DNA of 64,000 nt from Mucilaginibacter glaciei (GCF_014773245.1 NZ_JACWMX010000001.1:248001-312000); one strand, 5' to 3'. Positions 17,578 through 26,831 are shown, counted from the first letter of the stretch. Numbers and translations: made by a program. Notes: generated by a model not told the origin, from the sequence alone.

Positions 17578-18816
17578 ATGAAAAGAGTTGTTGTTACCGG
17601 TTTGGGTGTTGTTTCTGCAGTAGGAAATGATGTTGCCGGTTTTTGGAATAATATAGTTGAAGGTAACAGCCCGGCTAAAGCTATTACCCGGTTTAATCCC
17701 GAAAAATTTAAAACACAGTTTGCCACGCAGATAATAGACCTTGACCCTAAACTTTACCTGGATAGGAATGATATCAAGCGGAGCGATCTTTATACCCAAT
17801 ATGCTCTTATCGCGGCCAAACAAGCCATTGATGATTCGGGTTTTGATATAAACACCATGTCGCCGTTTGATGTGGGGGTAATATTTGGTACTGCGCAAGG
17901 TGGCATGGAGACTTTTGAACAGCAGTATAAAGAATACGCAGCATCGGGGTTCGAGCCGCATTTTAACCCTTTCTTTATTCCAAAAACGCTGGTTAACATG
18001 GCATCAGGTGTAATTTCTATCAAGTTTGGTTTAATGGGGGTTAACTTCTCCACAGCTTCAGCCTGTGCGAGTGCTAATACGGCTATTATGGATGCAGCAA
18101 ATTATATTCGTTGGGGGCAGGCCAAAATAATTATTACCGGTGGTTCTGATGCGCCGATCAGTGAAGCGTCTATAGGCGGATATAATTCTTTAAAGGCATT
18201 GTCGACCCGTAATGATGCCCCAACTAAAGCATCAAGGCCATTTGACGTAGAGCGCGACGGTTTTGTGATGGGCGAGGGTGCCGGCGTGTTGGTGTTAGAA
18301 GAATACGAGCATGCTAAAGCGCGTGGTGCACATATTTATGCTGAAGTTGCCGGTAGCGCCATGACATCTGATGCATACCACATCACCGCAACGCATCCGG
18401 AAGGTAAGGGTGCAATAGAGGGCATGAAAAGAGCGTTACATGATGCGGGTTTAAACGCTGCAGATATCGACTACGTTAATGCGCATGCTACCTCAACCCC
18501 TGTTGGTGACATCAGCGAATCTAAAGCGATCAAAGCGGTGTTTGAAGATAACGCGGACTTGCATATCAGTGCAACCAAATCAATTACGGGCCATTTGTTA
18601 GGCGCGGCAGGGGCGGTAGAAGCTATCGTTGCTATTAAGGCGATAACCGAGGGCATAGTACCGCCGACTATAAACACCGAAACTATCGATCCGGAAATCC
18701 CCAAAGGCTTAAACATTGTAATCAAAGAAGCTATCAACAAAAAAATTAACGCCGCATTAAGTAATACCTTTGGTTTTGGCGGGCATAACGGGATTGTGAT
18801 ATTTAAAAAAATATAA
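17578..18816 (+). CDS. fabF: beta-ketoacyl-ACP synthase II (FabF-like)
   Basis: Condenses acyl-ACP with malonyl-ACP in fatty acid elongation. A 412-residue thiolase-fold protein with the catalytic triad: Cys163 in ASACASANTA, His in NAHATSTPVGD (~303) and His in KSITGHLLGAAG (~339). The N-terminal RVVVTGLGVVSAVGND and C-terminal NTFGFGGHNGI are typical. It stands apart from any acpP, fabG or fabD gene, so it may be a second copy or a specialised condensing enzyme rather than the main FabF of the acp operon. The ATG at 17578 is preferred to the TTG three bases earlier. Confidence 0.93.
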   Translation: MKRVVVTGLGVVSAVGNDVAGFWNNIVEGNSPAKAITRFNPEKFKTQFATQIIDLDPKLYLDRNDIKRSDLYTQYALIAAKQAIDDSGFDINTMSPFDVGVIFGTAQGGMETFEQQYKEYAASGFEPHFNPFFIPKTLVNMASGVISIKFGLMGVNFSTASACASANTAIMDAANYIRWGQAKIIITGGSDAPISEASIGGYNSLKALSTRNDAPTKASRPFDVERDGFVMGEGAGVLVLEEYEHAKARGAHIYAEVAGSAMTSDAYHITATHPEGKGAIEGMKRALHDAGLNAADIDYVNAHATSTPVGDISESKAIKAVFEDNADLHISATKSITGHLLGAAGAVEAIVAIKAITEGIVPPTINTETIDPEIPKGLNIVIKEAINKKINAALSNTFGFGGHNGIVIFKKI

Positions 18817-18826
18817 TCAGCAGTCT

Positions 18827-19078
18827 ATGAGCAATAATGATGTGATGAAAAAACTGCGTGTGGCCCTAAGCCTGCGTGATGACGATATTATCGAAATACT
18901 GAAACTGGCTAACTTTCGCACAACAAAAACGGAACTGAGCGCCATTTTTCGTGCGGATGATCATCCTAACTTTCAGCCTTGTAAAGATCAGCTGCTCCGT
19001 AATTTTTTAAACGGCCTTGTAATTTACAAACGCGGCCCTATGCCTAAAAAAGAGAAAAAGGAAGAGCCGAACGCTTAA
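18827..19078 (+). CDS. DUF1456 (YehS-like) protein, single-repeat form
   Basis: An 83-residue protein with one DUF1456 unit: MKKLRVALSLRDDDIIEIL ... KTELSAIFR ... YKPC-like FQPCKDQLLRNFLNGL, then a short Lys/Glu-rich tail. E. coli YehS has two such units in ~156 residues, so this is about half length and likely functions as a dimer (inference). Function is not known. It starts 10 bp after fabF. Its stop overlaps the stop of the convergent CAP gene. Confidence 0.82.
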   Translation: MSNNDVMKKLRVALSLRDDDIIEILKLANFRTTKTELSAIFRADDHPNFQPCKDQLLRNFLNGLVIYKRGPMPKKEKKEEPNA

Positions 19079-19647
19079 TGTGATGTTATCGGATCTTGCT
19101 GGATCAAACGGTATTTTCCAGCCTTTATCAACCGCTGCTGTTCGGCACTGAATGATTCGCGGCCGCCAAAATCCTGTACCCAGTATTTATTGATCTCGGC
19201 AACGCCCACTTCTTTAAAACCGGGGTTCATTAAGTTTTTGCAATGGCCCTCGCTTCTAAACCAACCGGCCATAACCTCGGCAATGTCGTTTTGCCCAAAG
19301 GCGATGTTCTCGCCGATCATAAAACTTTTAAACCCCTTAAATTTGTAGCCCGATGTAACAATGCGGGTTTCCATAGTGCGGCCATCTTTACTGGTGTGGC
19401 TAAAATATTCTTGCCGCGCCATATCTTTGGCGTGCCCTTCGGCAGATTGTTGCAGGTTATCATTCCAAACGACAGGGGCGACAGGTGGCATGTAGGTGTT
19501 GCCGCAGGTACATCCTTTTTCGCGGGTACGGTTTATTAGCTCTAAAAATTGATTTTTAAAACTCGAGTGACTGGCCGGTTGATACGAAAAGCCTGCGGTA
19601 ATAATAAGTATAGCAATAACGGCTATAGCCAAAAATATTTTCCTCAT
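19075..19647 (-). CDS. CAP-superfamily (SCP/PR-1 type) exported protein
   Basis: A 190-residue protein with an N-terminal hydrophobic signal or anchor (MRKIFLAIAVIAILIITAGF) and a CAP domain covering ~30-175. Typical features are FLELINRTREKG, LQQSAEGHAKDMARQEYFSHTS (broken here for length: AEGHAKDM and YFSHTS), GENIAFGQ, EVMAGWFRSEGHCKNLMNP and GVA.....YWVQDFG. The two His residues of the CAP cavity (GHAK and GHCK) are present. Role in bacteria is unclear; members bind small ligands or peptidoglycan-related molecules. The last base pairs overlap the convergent DUF1456 gene. Confidence 0.88.
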   Translation of the reverse strand: MRKIFLAIAVIAILIITAGFSYQPASHSSFKNQFLELINRTREKGCTCGNTYMPPVAPVVWNDNLQQSAEGHAKDMARQEYFSHTSKDGRTMETRIVTSGYKFKGFKSFMIGENIAFGQNDIAEVMAGWFRSEGHCKNLMNPGFKEVGVAEINKYWVQDFGGRESFSAEQQRLIKAGKYRLIQQDPITSH

Positions 19648-19684
19648 GTCGGTTTATTTGACATTTAAAATAGCCAGTGGTTTA

Positions 19685-19722
19685 AAGCAAAAACGACCAC
19701 CTTGTTGGGCAGTCGTTTTATA
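19685..19722 (-). terminator. terminator of the TPR-like gene
   Basis: On the minus strand AAAACGAC pairs with GTCGTTTT (19690-19697 with 19712-19719), with two further G-C pairs inside, followed by T residues. It lies 19 bp past the stop of the minus-strand gene at 19741. Confidence 0.75.
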
Positions 19723-19740
19723 TATATTGGGTCGAGTATT

Positions 19741-20502
19741 TTATAAAGATGCGTAGCGTTTGGCTGCGTTTAATTTATTCATCTTCTTAGCAGTAGTGCT
19801 TACTGCAACTTTCTTTTTAAGAACCACTTTTACTTTAGCGGTATCGGGCGTGGCAGCCATAGCTGTTGACCGTAACTGATCTTCGGTTAATACCTGATCA
19901 TTTAACTCAGAAGCACGTTTTGATGCAAGATCGCCTTTCTCTGTATCACCCATTCTGTTATATAAATAGGCATAATTTTTTTGAACCAAAGCCTCTAATT
20001 TGGTAAGCTTGTTTTTTGTTGATAATACTAACGCTTCATTTAAATCGCGCATAGCTAACTTATAGTCCTTATTGCTCATTTTTACGCTTGATAAACGTAC
20101 AAGTGAGTTAACAATACCGTCGATATCTTTTCTGTCCCTTGATATTTTGTTTGACTGTAACACAAACCATTTGGCCTGGGCTAATTTGCCTTGCGACTGG
20201 TATACTTTAGATAGATAATCAAAGCAAGTACGCATCCCCAAGGTATCATCATAATAGCTGTAGTTGTGCAAAGCCAGCATAGTGTAATTCAACGCCTCAT
20301 CTTGGTAATAACGTTTAACGCCGCTATGTTTAATGGTATCGTACTGTAAATATTGGGTTGCAATTGCTTGATATATGCCACCTTTTAATGAGTCATTTTT
20401 AGTTAGCTGCAATTGCGATTTTAAACTGTCTAAATTGCGGGTATCTGCAAATACATTAGCTGATGCTAAGAATAATATGGCGATAGTAAGTAGTTTTTTC
20501 AT
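19741..20502 (-). CDS. exported TPR-like helical repeat protein
   Basis: A 253-residue protein with a clear signal peptide (MKKLLTIAILFLASANVFA). The mature part is made of paired helices spaced ~35-40 residues apart, with TPR-like positions such as YYDDTLGMRTCFDYLSKVY, GKLAQAKWFVLQSNKIS and KDYKLAMRDLNEALVLS. The C-terminus is Lys/Ala-rich and basic. I chose ATG 20502 because it gives the signal peptide; two upstream in-frame Met codons do not. No partner is evident and function is unknown. It is a lone transcription unit with its own terminator. Confidence 0.75.
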   Translation of the reverse strand: MKKLLTIAILFLASANVFADTRNLDSLKSQLQLTKNDSLKGGIYQAIATQYLQYDTIKHSGVKRYYQDEALNYTMLALHNYSYYDDTLGMRTCFDYLSKVYQSQGKLAQAKWFVLQSNKISRDRKDIDGIVNSLVRLSSVKMSNKDYKLAMRDLNEALVLSTKNKLTKLEALVQKNYAYLYNRMGDTEKGDLASKRASELNDQVLTEDQLRSTAMAATPDTAKVKVVLKKKVAVSTTAKKMNKLNAAKRYASL

Positions 20503-20729
20503 ATTAATATACATTGCTTTGTACATAAATATATAGGCAATTTACATGCCCGATTTTTGTGATCTGGAGGTTCTATAGGGATCGGTTATTAGCCAAATGG
20601 CGTTTAGTAGCGGAAACAGCTGATTGTAGTAAAAAAATGCTTCAGAATTAAATTTCCACACTTTTAACGTTACTAACATTACCGTTGTTTAGTACAGAAA
20701 AATATACACTTTTTTAGTGCGAATGCTAA

Positions 20730-21665
20730 TTAGCGAATGATTTGCTCATATCGTAGAAGAAATTTCTTCATGAACGGGGATGACAACGACATGTTAAACA
20801 GTAAGATACCCAAACTGGCGCAGCTAATTCCGGCAAGTACATCTAAAATATAATGGTGACTGGCGTAAACTGCCGTGAACCAAATCCCCACCATTACAAT
20901 AGCGAATAGCACGTTTACCATACCCAAACGATTTTTTATACCGTAGTACAGTACGATAACCGGGTAAGAGGAATGTAAAGAGGGCATGGCAGCAAATACG
21001 TTCGAGCCCTTTGCGTAAATGCCTTTAAAAAGATTAATATGAAAAAACTGGTCGAACCGGGCTAAACCGGCCATGTTGCCTTGTGTTAGCGGTATAAACT
21101 GAAAGCCGTGTAATTGAACGTACCAGGGTGGTGCGGCTGGGTAGGCGTAGTAAATAATAAAACCCAGCATATTCACCAGCACAAATGTTAACGAGAAACG
21201 CAGAAACAGGTGTTTGTTTTTGAAGAAAAGGTATGCCGCAAACGCAAGGGGCACGGGTATCCAGCAGAGATAAAACAACCCGGCTACCACGTCAATGAAA
21301 GCTGTACGTTTGAGGTAAAGATATTCGTTTGGCGTTAATATGGCGTTATTAAAGTGAATACCGAAAAAATGCTTCTCGGCGTGATATAATTCGCCGATTG
21401 CTACAGCTTTGTAGTTGTAATTGGGAAATGCCTTCATATAATCAAAGATGACCCAGTATACAATAAAGATAGAAAACCCAAGTATAAACTTGCGGGTGGT
21501 TGGAGTAGCGTAAAAGCAGATGTTGAAGATACCCAAAAGCACCAATTGATCCGACTTAAAGCCTACCAGTAAGTACGATAAAAGTAAATAGGCTATGGAT
21601 ATTGCAGATACAATACTTATATTTTTTGCATTGATCTGTATCTCATCGGTACCATCATTAGCCAT
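20730..21665 (-). CDS. PAP2-superfamily inositol phosphorylceramide synthase-like protein
   Basis: A 311-residue membrane protein with about 8 helices. It has the AUR1-type version of the PAP2 motifs: YPAAPPWYVQLHG (~165-177), AMPSLHSSYPV (~227) and ASHHYILDVLAG (~270), rather than the PSGH seen in ordinary lipid phosphatases. AUR1-type enzymes transfer phosphoinositol from phosphatidylinositol to ceramide. Its place next to a fatty acid hydroxylase, a CDP-alcohol transferase and inositol-phosphate synthase supports this role, and the gene content parallels the inositol-lipid cluster reported in Bacteroides thetaiotaomicron. It overlaps the upstream hydroxylase by 8 bp. Alternative: a lipid phosphatase in the same pathway. 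Confidence 0.75.
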   Translation of the reverse strand: MANDGTDEIQINAKNISIVSAISIAYLLLSYLLVGFKSDQLVLLGIFNICFYATPTTRKFILGFSIFIVYWVIFDYMKAFPNYNYKAVAIGELYHAEKHFFGIHFNNAILTPNEYLYLKRTAFIDVVAGLFYLCWIPVPLAFAAYLFFKNKHLFLRFSLTFVLVNMLGFIIYYAYPAAPPWYVQLHGFQFIPLTQGNMAGLARFDQFFHINLFKGIYAKGSNVFAAMPSLHSSYPVIVLYYGIKNRLGMVNVLFAIVMVGIWFTAVYASHHYILDVLAGISCASLGILLFNMSLSSPFMKKFLLRYEQIIR

Positions 21666-22284
21666 TCTGCTTTTTAATGAAATCTGAATTGAAGATCTTA
21701 TCCCACAGCGGTGAACTAACGCCGTAGCCTTTAGTGGGATCCTGGTAATGATGCAACATGTGGTGTTGTTTTATCCTTTTCCAAAAGTTGCCTTTGAAGT
21801 TAAAATGATGGATAGCGTAATGCGATATATCATAAAAAAGGTAGCCTAATATAAAGCCCGGGAAAAAGCCAAAAATGTAATTGGCAGGTAACAAGGCATT
21901 AAATAACAGGTAAAAACCTGTTGCCAGCGGGATGCTTGCCGATGGGGGCATCACTAAACGCATAGCGTCACTCGGATAATCATGGTGTACACCGTGAAAA
22001 ATAAAGTGTAAACGCAATGCCCATTTCTGCTTTGGCACAAAGTGGAACACAAATCGGTGCATAATGTATTCGGTTAACGTCCATACCGCCAGGCCGAATA
22101 AAAATAAACCGATATAGTTTAATACACCGATTTGCTTATCGTAAGCAAAGTAACTGCAAACTAAAATAACAGGCACAAATATGATGATAGGCACAAAATA
22201 ATGCACCTTAGATAAACTCTCTAAAAAGCTGCTTTTAAACATTCTCACAGATTCCTGCGAGTTGGAGACAAAATTTTTAGCCAT
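21658..22284 (-). CDS. fatty acid hydroxylase / sterol desaturase family (fatty acid 2-hydroxylase-like)
   Basis: A 208-residue di-iron membrane hydroxylase. The His clusters are in order: HRFVFH (~75), HFIFHGVHHDYP (~92-103), HYAIHH (~155) and KQHHMLHHY (~168). Four hydrophobic helices are arranged around them. The HGVHHDYP form and the short length are typical of FA2H/Scs7-like enzymes that hydroxylate the amide-linked fatty acid of ceramide at C2. It sits 6 bp after the DUF4833 gene and overlaps the IPC-synthase-like gene, so it belongs to the lipid operon. Predicted product: 2-hydroxy-ceramide or its inositol phosphate. Confidence 0.85.
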   Translation of the reverse strand: MAKNFVSNSQESVRMFKSSFLESLSKVHYFVPIIIFVPVILVCSYFAYDKQIGVLNYIGLFLFGLAVWTLTEYIMHRFVFHFVPKQKWALRLHFIFHGVHHDYPSDAMRLVMPPSASIPLATGFYLLFNALLPANYIFGFFPGFILGYLFYDISHYAIHHFNFKGNFWKRIKQHHMLHHYQDPTKGYGVSSPLWDKIFNSDFIKKQNG

Positions 22285-22290
22285 AATTAA

Positions 22291-22899
22291 TTAGGGTTTA
22301 AAGCGTTCTGTAATTTCTTTTCCTGACACAGGGTCTGTCCCTTTCAATTCCACGTAAACTACATTTGGTAACCAAAACGAACCGCCCTCTATTTTGATAA
22401 ACACATAATTAAGCATCATTTGCTTTTGGTTTACTGTCGCAAAGATACGATATTTCCCATCTGATGCTTTCATTAAAGTAAGCGGAAATTTTTTGTATGA
22501 CACAAATCTGATATCATACTTATCGTTACCAACGGCTTTTGAGGTTAACCCGTACGCAAATTTGCGCTGAATATAGTTCAGTTCTTCTTTCTGCCCCCGC
22601 TCATTATAACGGATCCAGTACGGGTGTACAGGGCTATCCTCATCGGGCCTACCGGTCTTTTTATCAATATTTAAATCGTATATCAACGTGTTGATATTTG
22701 ACGACCGCTGTACGTAAAAAAGCCTGTTGGCATCGGCCGGCGGCGTAGGGAAGGCCTGTTGTGGTTTCTGGTGCTTTTTATTTGCTGCGCTATCTGCAGC
22801 TATCGGGTTATTATATTTTACAGCAGCACTTAATGGTAATGTGAAATTTATAAACAGTAAAAGCGAAACGATTATTTTTATAGGAGTATTATTGTTCAT
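22291..22899 (-). CDS. DUF4833 domain protein, exported
   Basis: A 202-residue protein with a signal peptide (hydrophobic ~residues 6-24, ending LPLSAA). The DUF4833 region covers ~55-200 and includes NRLFYVQRSSN, ..HPYWIRYNERGQKEELNYIQRKFAYG and FIKIEGGSFWLPNVVYVELKG. Function is unknown; the family is mostly Bacteroidota. I chose ATG 22899 because it gives a proper signal peptide; it overlaps the end of the CDP-alcohol transferase gene by 11 bp. The placement makes it a candidate accessory or missing phosphatase-type factor in inositol-lipid synthesis, but no catalytic motif is visible. Confidence 0.78.
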   Translation of the reverse strand: MNNNTPIKIIVSLLLFINFTLPLSAAVKYNNPIAADSAANKKHQKPQQAFPTPPADANRLFYVQRSSNINTLIYDLNIDKKTGRPDEDSPVHPYWIRYNERGQKEELNYIQRKFAYGLTSKAVGNDKYDIRFVSYKKFPLTLMKASDGKYRIFATVNQKQMMLNYVFIKIEGGSFWLPNVVYVELKGTDPVSGKEITERFKP

Positions 22900-23608
22900 C
22901 TTTATTTTCTGACAGCGCTTTCTTAGCATCCGTCAACCTTTTGAAGGCAGTTAAGTTAGTTAATACAGCAAGTACCGCAATTGGAAGGGTAAATACTGTC
23001 ATCGATTCAAATACGTGATATTTAATGCCGGGGATGTACAATTTATAATCGCCGCCCAAATATGACGATGTTATGCCACAAGCAATGGCAAACACTGCAA
23101 TGGTTATTACCCTTTCAGGCCGTTGCATTAAACCACCTTTTAGTTCAACCCCAAGGCCCTCGGCACGGGCGCGTACGTAGCTCACCATCATTGAGCCTAT
23201 CAGGGCGATGAATGCAGCTATCGAACTTAAAAAATAATGATGTGCAACCAGGTAGTAGCAAATACCCAGGAACATGATCAGCTCGCTGTAACGATCCAAA
23301 ACCGAATCATACAAAGCGCCGAAGGTAGATTTCATATTACCCAAACGGGCTACCTGCCCGTCGAGCATATCAAATACTCCTGCAAAAAGTATCAGGCCGC
23401 CGGCCCAGCCCACATAGCTTAGGTCCGCCCGGTCGCCGTCTTCGCCGCCTATGATAAATATAGCAGCTACGCCAACATTCAGCACAAAGCCGATAGATGT
23501 TACAGCGTTAGGGGTTAAGCCTATCTTTATCAATAGTTTAACAAATGGATCTATAACTTTATAAATCCCAAGTTGTAAACTTGTACGTACCGATGTTTGC
23601 TGTTCCAT
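22889..23608 (-). CDS. CDP-alcohol phosphatidyltransferase (phosphatidylinositol-phosphate synthase-like)
   Basis: A 239-residue membrane enzyme with about six helices. The family motif D-G-x2-A-R-x8-G-x3-D-x3-D is intact: FDMLDGQVARLGNMKSTFG (~79-97) then ALYDSVLDR. It moves a phosphatidyl group from CDP-diacylglycerol to an alcohol. Presence in an operon with IPC synthase-like and near myo-inositol-phosphate synthase points to inositol phosphate as the acceptor, giving PI-phosphate; that is inference, since glycerol phosphate and others use the same motif. Its end overlaps the DUF4833 start. Confidence 0.88.
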   Translation of the reverse strand: MEQQTSVRTSLQLGIYKVIDPFVKLLIKIGLTPNAVTSIGFVLNVGVAAIFIIGGEDGDRADLSYVGWAGGLILFAGVFDMLDGQVARLGNMKSTFGALYDSVLDRYSELIMFLGICYYLVAHHYFLSSIAAFIALIGSMMVSYVRARAEGLGVELKGGLMQRPERVITIAVFAIACGITSSYLGGDYKLYIPGIKYHVFESMTVFTLPIAVLAVLTNLTAFKRLTDAKKALSENKDEQ

Positions 23609-23639
23609 TTAACAATAAAAATAATTAAAATAACACATA

Positions 23640-26186
23640 TTAAAAATCAAATTTGATCTTGGTGCGGATCCCCCAGTCTGCAATACCGGGATGATCCAGG
23701 TAAGTAAACCTCTTAACAAAATCCACACGGATAAATTTGAAAATATTTTCTATACCTACACTTCCTTCCACGTAAGGCTTATTGCCCAACGCGTAAGTAA
23801 TTGGCGCGCCGTTCTCATCTATCGGGAACTGATATAAATTAGGGTGGATAGAAGGATTGTTTTGATTGCTTAGACCGCCAAACAGCGCTTTAACTGATGC
23901 GGTTTCGCGCCATTTTAGTTTTTTGAATAAAGGGACTTTGTTGAAAAAGAAACCGCCAAAATGCTGATCAATATTAAAACTTGCTGATTTATCGCTCACA
24001 AATTCTAAAAAGTTCATTAAATTGTAAGAATCTATCACGTAAGCAAAGGTTTGATTGGCCCGGTGGATATTTAATAAAGGGTAGGGTACCTGACCGAAGA
24101 TCTTGCCGCCCTCAACTGTTACATCGTTAAAACCAAAAGGCGCTATATAAAAGCGCTTATCAAAACGCGCCGTCAAGTTGGAGTAATTATATTCGCCGCC
24201 CAGTACATTTTTCAATCCCTGGGTAAATTCTAATGACATTATAGGGTATTGATTAATAATAGGGGTGCGGAATAATTTACCCTGGTAATACTGCTCTTTT
24301 GGTGCATATCGGAAGCCAATAGACGCTTCTGAAGTGGTAAGATGGTTAAAAATATCGTTCTGGCTGCTAATGAACGGAAACAAACTGCCGGTAGGGGTTT
24401 GGGTAGTTTTTTTTAAACCAAGCTTGTATGAAAAGTGGTTTTCATATTCACTCACATAATCTAAACGGTAGTTATCGTTGTAAAGATATTTATCGTTACG
24501 GCCACGTTTAAAGGATAGCAATATATTATCCTCCTGAATGAATTGTAATTCCTGGCCCGGTATTTTGGTTTCCCGCTGAAAGCTTGCCCTGATGTAATGC
24601 TGTGGGAACCGGTAAATACTTTTGTTATTAAGCGAATAAGTACCCGCAAGGAAGTATTTCCAGCGTTGGTCTTTAAAACCATAAGCCCCGTATGCTTCTA
24701 AAAAATAACGCTTGCTAAAATCGGCTGTAGTACGGCCACCTAAGCGTAACCTTAAACCCTCTACCGGGTTAAAACTGTAAAAAGTACTGGCCGGGCCAAT
24801 CTCAAACTTACCAAAGTTTTTAAAGCCCGCAAACAACAGGTTCACAATATCAGCCGTGCGCCTAAACGATGGCATGTGTACAAGGCTATCAATATTTTTG
24901 TAAACCTTTGCTTCAGCCTGGCTTAAGGTATCGAGCCTGTTTTGCGCCCAAAAGCTTTCCGGCCTATTTTTCACTTCCTCATCCGCAACTTCGGGCCGAG
25001 GCAGGTAAGTGGTATCGGGCCGGGGCTTATTGATCTCGTAGTTTTTGAATGTTAGGGTACGGACACCAAATAATCCGGCCTTTCGCTTGACAGAAACGCC
25101 AAAATCGGCAAAAGTATTACTGCGGCTCAGATGGTAGCGGCCGTCCTTACTCAACTCGAAACTTTGGTCAACATGCATGCTGCGCACAAAGTTTACGTTA
25201 ATGTTTTTATTGATGTTAAGCGCATCCTTCTCTACAGCATAGTTACCATCAAGGGTGATGTATATATCACCCTCAAATAAAACGTCGTTAGTGTTGCGTG
25301 GTGTAAAGCTCAGTTGGATCAGTTTTTCGCCGTTATCCATTAATAGGGTATCGGTGATAAAGTATTTGTAATAAGTAGGTGCCGAGTTGGCAATAGGGCT
25401 TAAAAACTGCCTGCCCAACAGCATAATGCTGTTATCGTAAATATCAACCTTTTCATAAAGGTGTTTAAAATACTGGCCTACACCTTCAGTATCAAAACCA
25501 GGACCGAAGTCTACCGATTTTTCACCCAGAACGGCCGTGCGCGTCGCCTCGGGGGCTTTGCGGTAGTATACCTGCGACAGCCGCTCTTTCATGTAAATAG
25601 GGAGCAGTGTTTTACCAGGGTAGGATACGCTATCCTTATTCTCAAACAGAAATTTATATTTTCGAAACAGCTTTCTTTCAGAAACCTTATCTGAAAGGTT
25701 ACTGAGGGAGAACTGCATTTTATCGTATTCTTTATACTCAACGTAATTGTAGCTTTCAGGGCGATTTTTGTCCTTATTGGCAATAACTTTGCGAATTAAT
25801 TCTACAGCCGGGTTATCGTTAACGTATTTGGGGCGTTTATTGGTTTTAACTACCACTTCATTCAGTTGCTTTGATGATGGCAGCAGTCGCACGTTAATGG
25901 TTTGTTCTTTACCCGGCACTACGTTAAGCAGGGCATCTTTAAAACCGAGGTATGACACCTTTATCTGTGTGTAGGGTTTGGCCGACCGGATAGTGTAAAC
26001 GCCCTGGTTATTGGTGACTACGCCAATGGTACTGCCAGTAAAAGCAATAGAAACGTAAGGTAGGGTTTGCTTATTGGAAGCATCGGTGATGATGCCGGTT
26101 ACTACCGTATTTTGGCCGAATAGGGAGGCACTTATAAATAAGAAGGTTAACGCCAGAAAATGATTATTAGGGGACTTAAAATTCAT
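23640..26186 (-). CDS. DUF5686 outer-membrane protein with carboxypeptidase-regulatory-like N-terminus
   Basis: An 848-residue exported protein. A signal peptide (~1-23) is followed by a CarboxypepD_reg-like beta domain (~24-110: TGIITDASNKQTLPYVSIAFTG, then ..QLNEVVVK) and the long DUF5686 region, whose last ~450 residues have the alternating aromatic strand pattern of an outer-membrane beta barrel, ending with a strand and terminal Phe (IRTKIKFDF). The SusC/TonB plug is absent. Function is not known. I chose ATG 26186 rather than the TTG at 26201 for its signal peptide. It lies in the lipid operon between GtrA and the CDP-alcohol transferase, so it may help lipid transport or anchoring. Confidence 0.88.
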   Translation of the reverse strand: MNFKSPNNHFLALTFLFISASLFGQNTVVTGIITDASNKQTLPYVSIAFTGSTIGVVTNNQGVYTIRSAKPYTQIKVSYLGFKDALLNVVPGKEQTINVRLLPSSKQLNEVVVKTNKRPKYVNDNPAVELIRKVIANKDKNRPESYNYVEYKEYDKMQFSLSNLSDKVSERKLFRKYKFLFENKDSVSYPGKTLLPIYMKERLSQVYYRKAPEATRTAVLGEKSVDFGPGFDTEGVGQYFKHLYEKVDIYDNSIMLLGRQFLSPIANSAPTYYKYFITDTLLMDNGEKLIQLSFTPRNTNDVLFEGDIYITLDGNYAVEKDALNINKNINVNFVRSMHVDQSFELSKDGRYHLSRSNTFADFGVSVKRKAGLFGVRTLTFKNYEINKPRPDTTYLPRPEVADEEVKNRPESFWAQNRLDTLSQAEAKVYKNIDSLVHMPSFRRTADIVNLLFAGFKNFGKFEIGPASTFYSFNPVEGLRLRLGGRTTADFSKRYFLEAYGAYGFKDQRWKYFLAGTYSLNNKSIYRFPQHYIRASFQRETKIPGQELQFIQEDNILLSFKRGRNDKYLYNDNYRLDYVSEYENHFSYKLGLKKTTQTPTGSLFPFISSQNDIFNHLTTSEASIGFRYAPKEQYYQGKLFRTPIINQYPIMSLEFTQGLKNVLGGEYNYSNLTARFDKRFYIAPFGFNDVTVEGGKIFGQVPYPLLNIHRANQTFAYVIDSYNLMNFLEFVSDKSASFNIDQHFGGFFFNKVPLFKKLKWRETASVKALFGGLSNQNNPSIHPNLYQFPIDENGAPITYALGNKPYVEGSVGIENIFKFIRVDFVKRFTYLDHPGIADWGIRTKIKFDF

Positions 26187-26201
26187 TGAAACTAAACGCA
26201 A

Positions 26202-26573
26202 TTATGCAAAAACAAACTTTTTTTGCAGGAAATAATTATAGCTTATCCCTACAGATATGGAAACCAACGCCTTTGAAATTATATAACTCAACCCGGTATA
26301 ATGCGTTACCAAAAACACCCCCGACGTGTTAAGCAATGAATTCCCGCCCCAAACAAGCAGGTATTTTAAAACCTGTTGCGGTATGTTTTTTTCCCTGCCT
26401 TCAAAAACCCAAACCCTGCCTAAAACAAAGTTGATGATGCCGCCAGCTATCGTTCCAAGTAGTGTTGCAGTTACGTACCAAAGATAGAAAAATTCCTTGC
26501 AGACTACTGTGGTCAAAAAGTCAAAAGTAGATGCGATAAATGAAGATGCCTGTGCTTTTACAAAAGTTGCCAT
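26202..26573 (-). CDS. GtrA-family membrane protein
   Basis: A 123-residue protein with four hydrophobic helices, the hallmark of GtrA proteins, including a VLKYLLVWGGNSLLNTSGVFLV-type segment (broken: KYLLVWGGNSLLN) and a basic C-terminus NYFLQKKFVFA. GtrA proteins help flip polyprenyl-linked sugars or anchor partner glycosyltransferases. Here it begins the lipid operon 15 bp before the DUF5686 ATG, so it might move a lipid intermediate or head group; the substrate is unknown. Confidence 0.85.
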   Translation of the reverse strand: MATFVKAQASSFIASTFDFLTTVVCKEFFYLWYVTATLLGTIAGGIINFVLGRVWVFEGREKNIPQQVLKYLLVWGGNSLLNTSGVFLVTHYTGLSYIISKALVSISVGISYNYFLQKKFVFA

Positions 26574-26775
26574 TGAGCAATTAAAATATTTATACGGCTG
26601 TTATTGAATGTGACCTTGCCGTGTAGATCAAACTACTATCACTTACAACCTCAGTCATGTAGATGCCGCAGAGTGATAATTGTTACTATATACGTAGAAA
26701 ATACTGCAAGAGTACGAGCAAAACAAATAATATCCCGGGGGAGGGATTTGTGGGGTTGAAATGGTATTCCTGTAT

Positions 26776-26818
26776 CATTAAAAACCGTTTGCCGCATACT
26801 TCCACGCGGCAAACGGTT
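26776..26818 (-). terminator. terminator of the inositol-phosphate synthase gene
   Basis: A perfect 13-bp stem (26783-26795 with 26806-26818) with a 10-nt loop is followed on the minus strand by TTTTTAATG. It separates MIPS from the GtrA-led operon, so the two are probably different transcripts. Confidence 0.88.
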
Positions 26819-26831
26819 GGGCAATAGTTTA

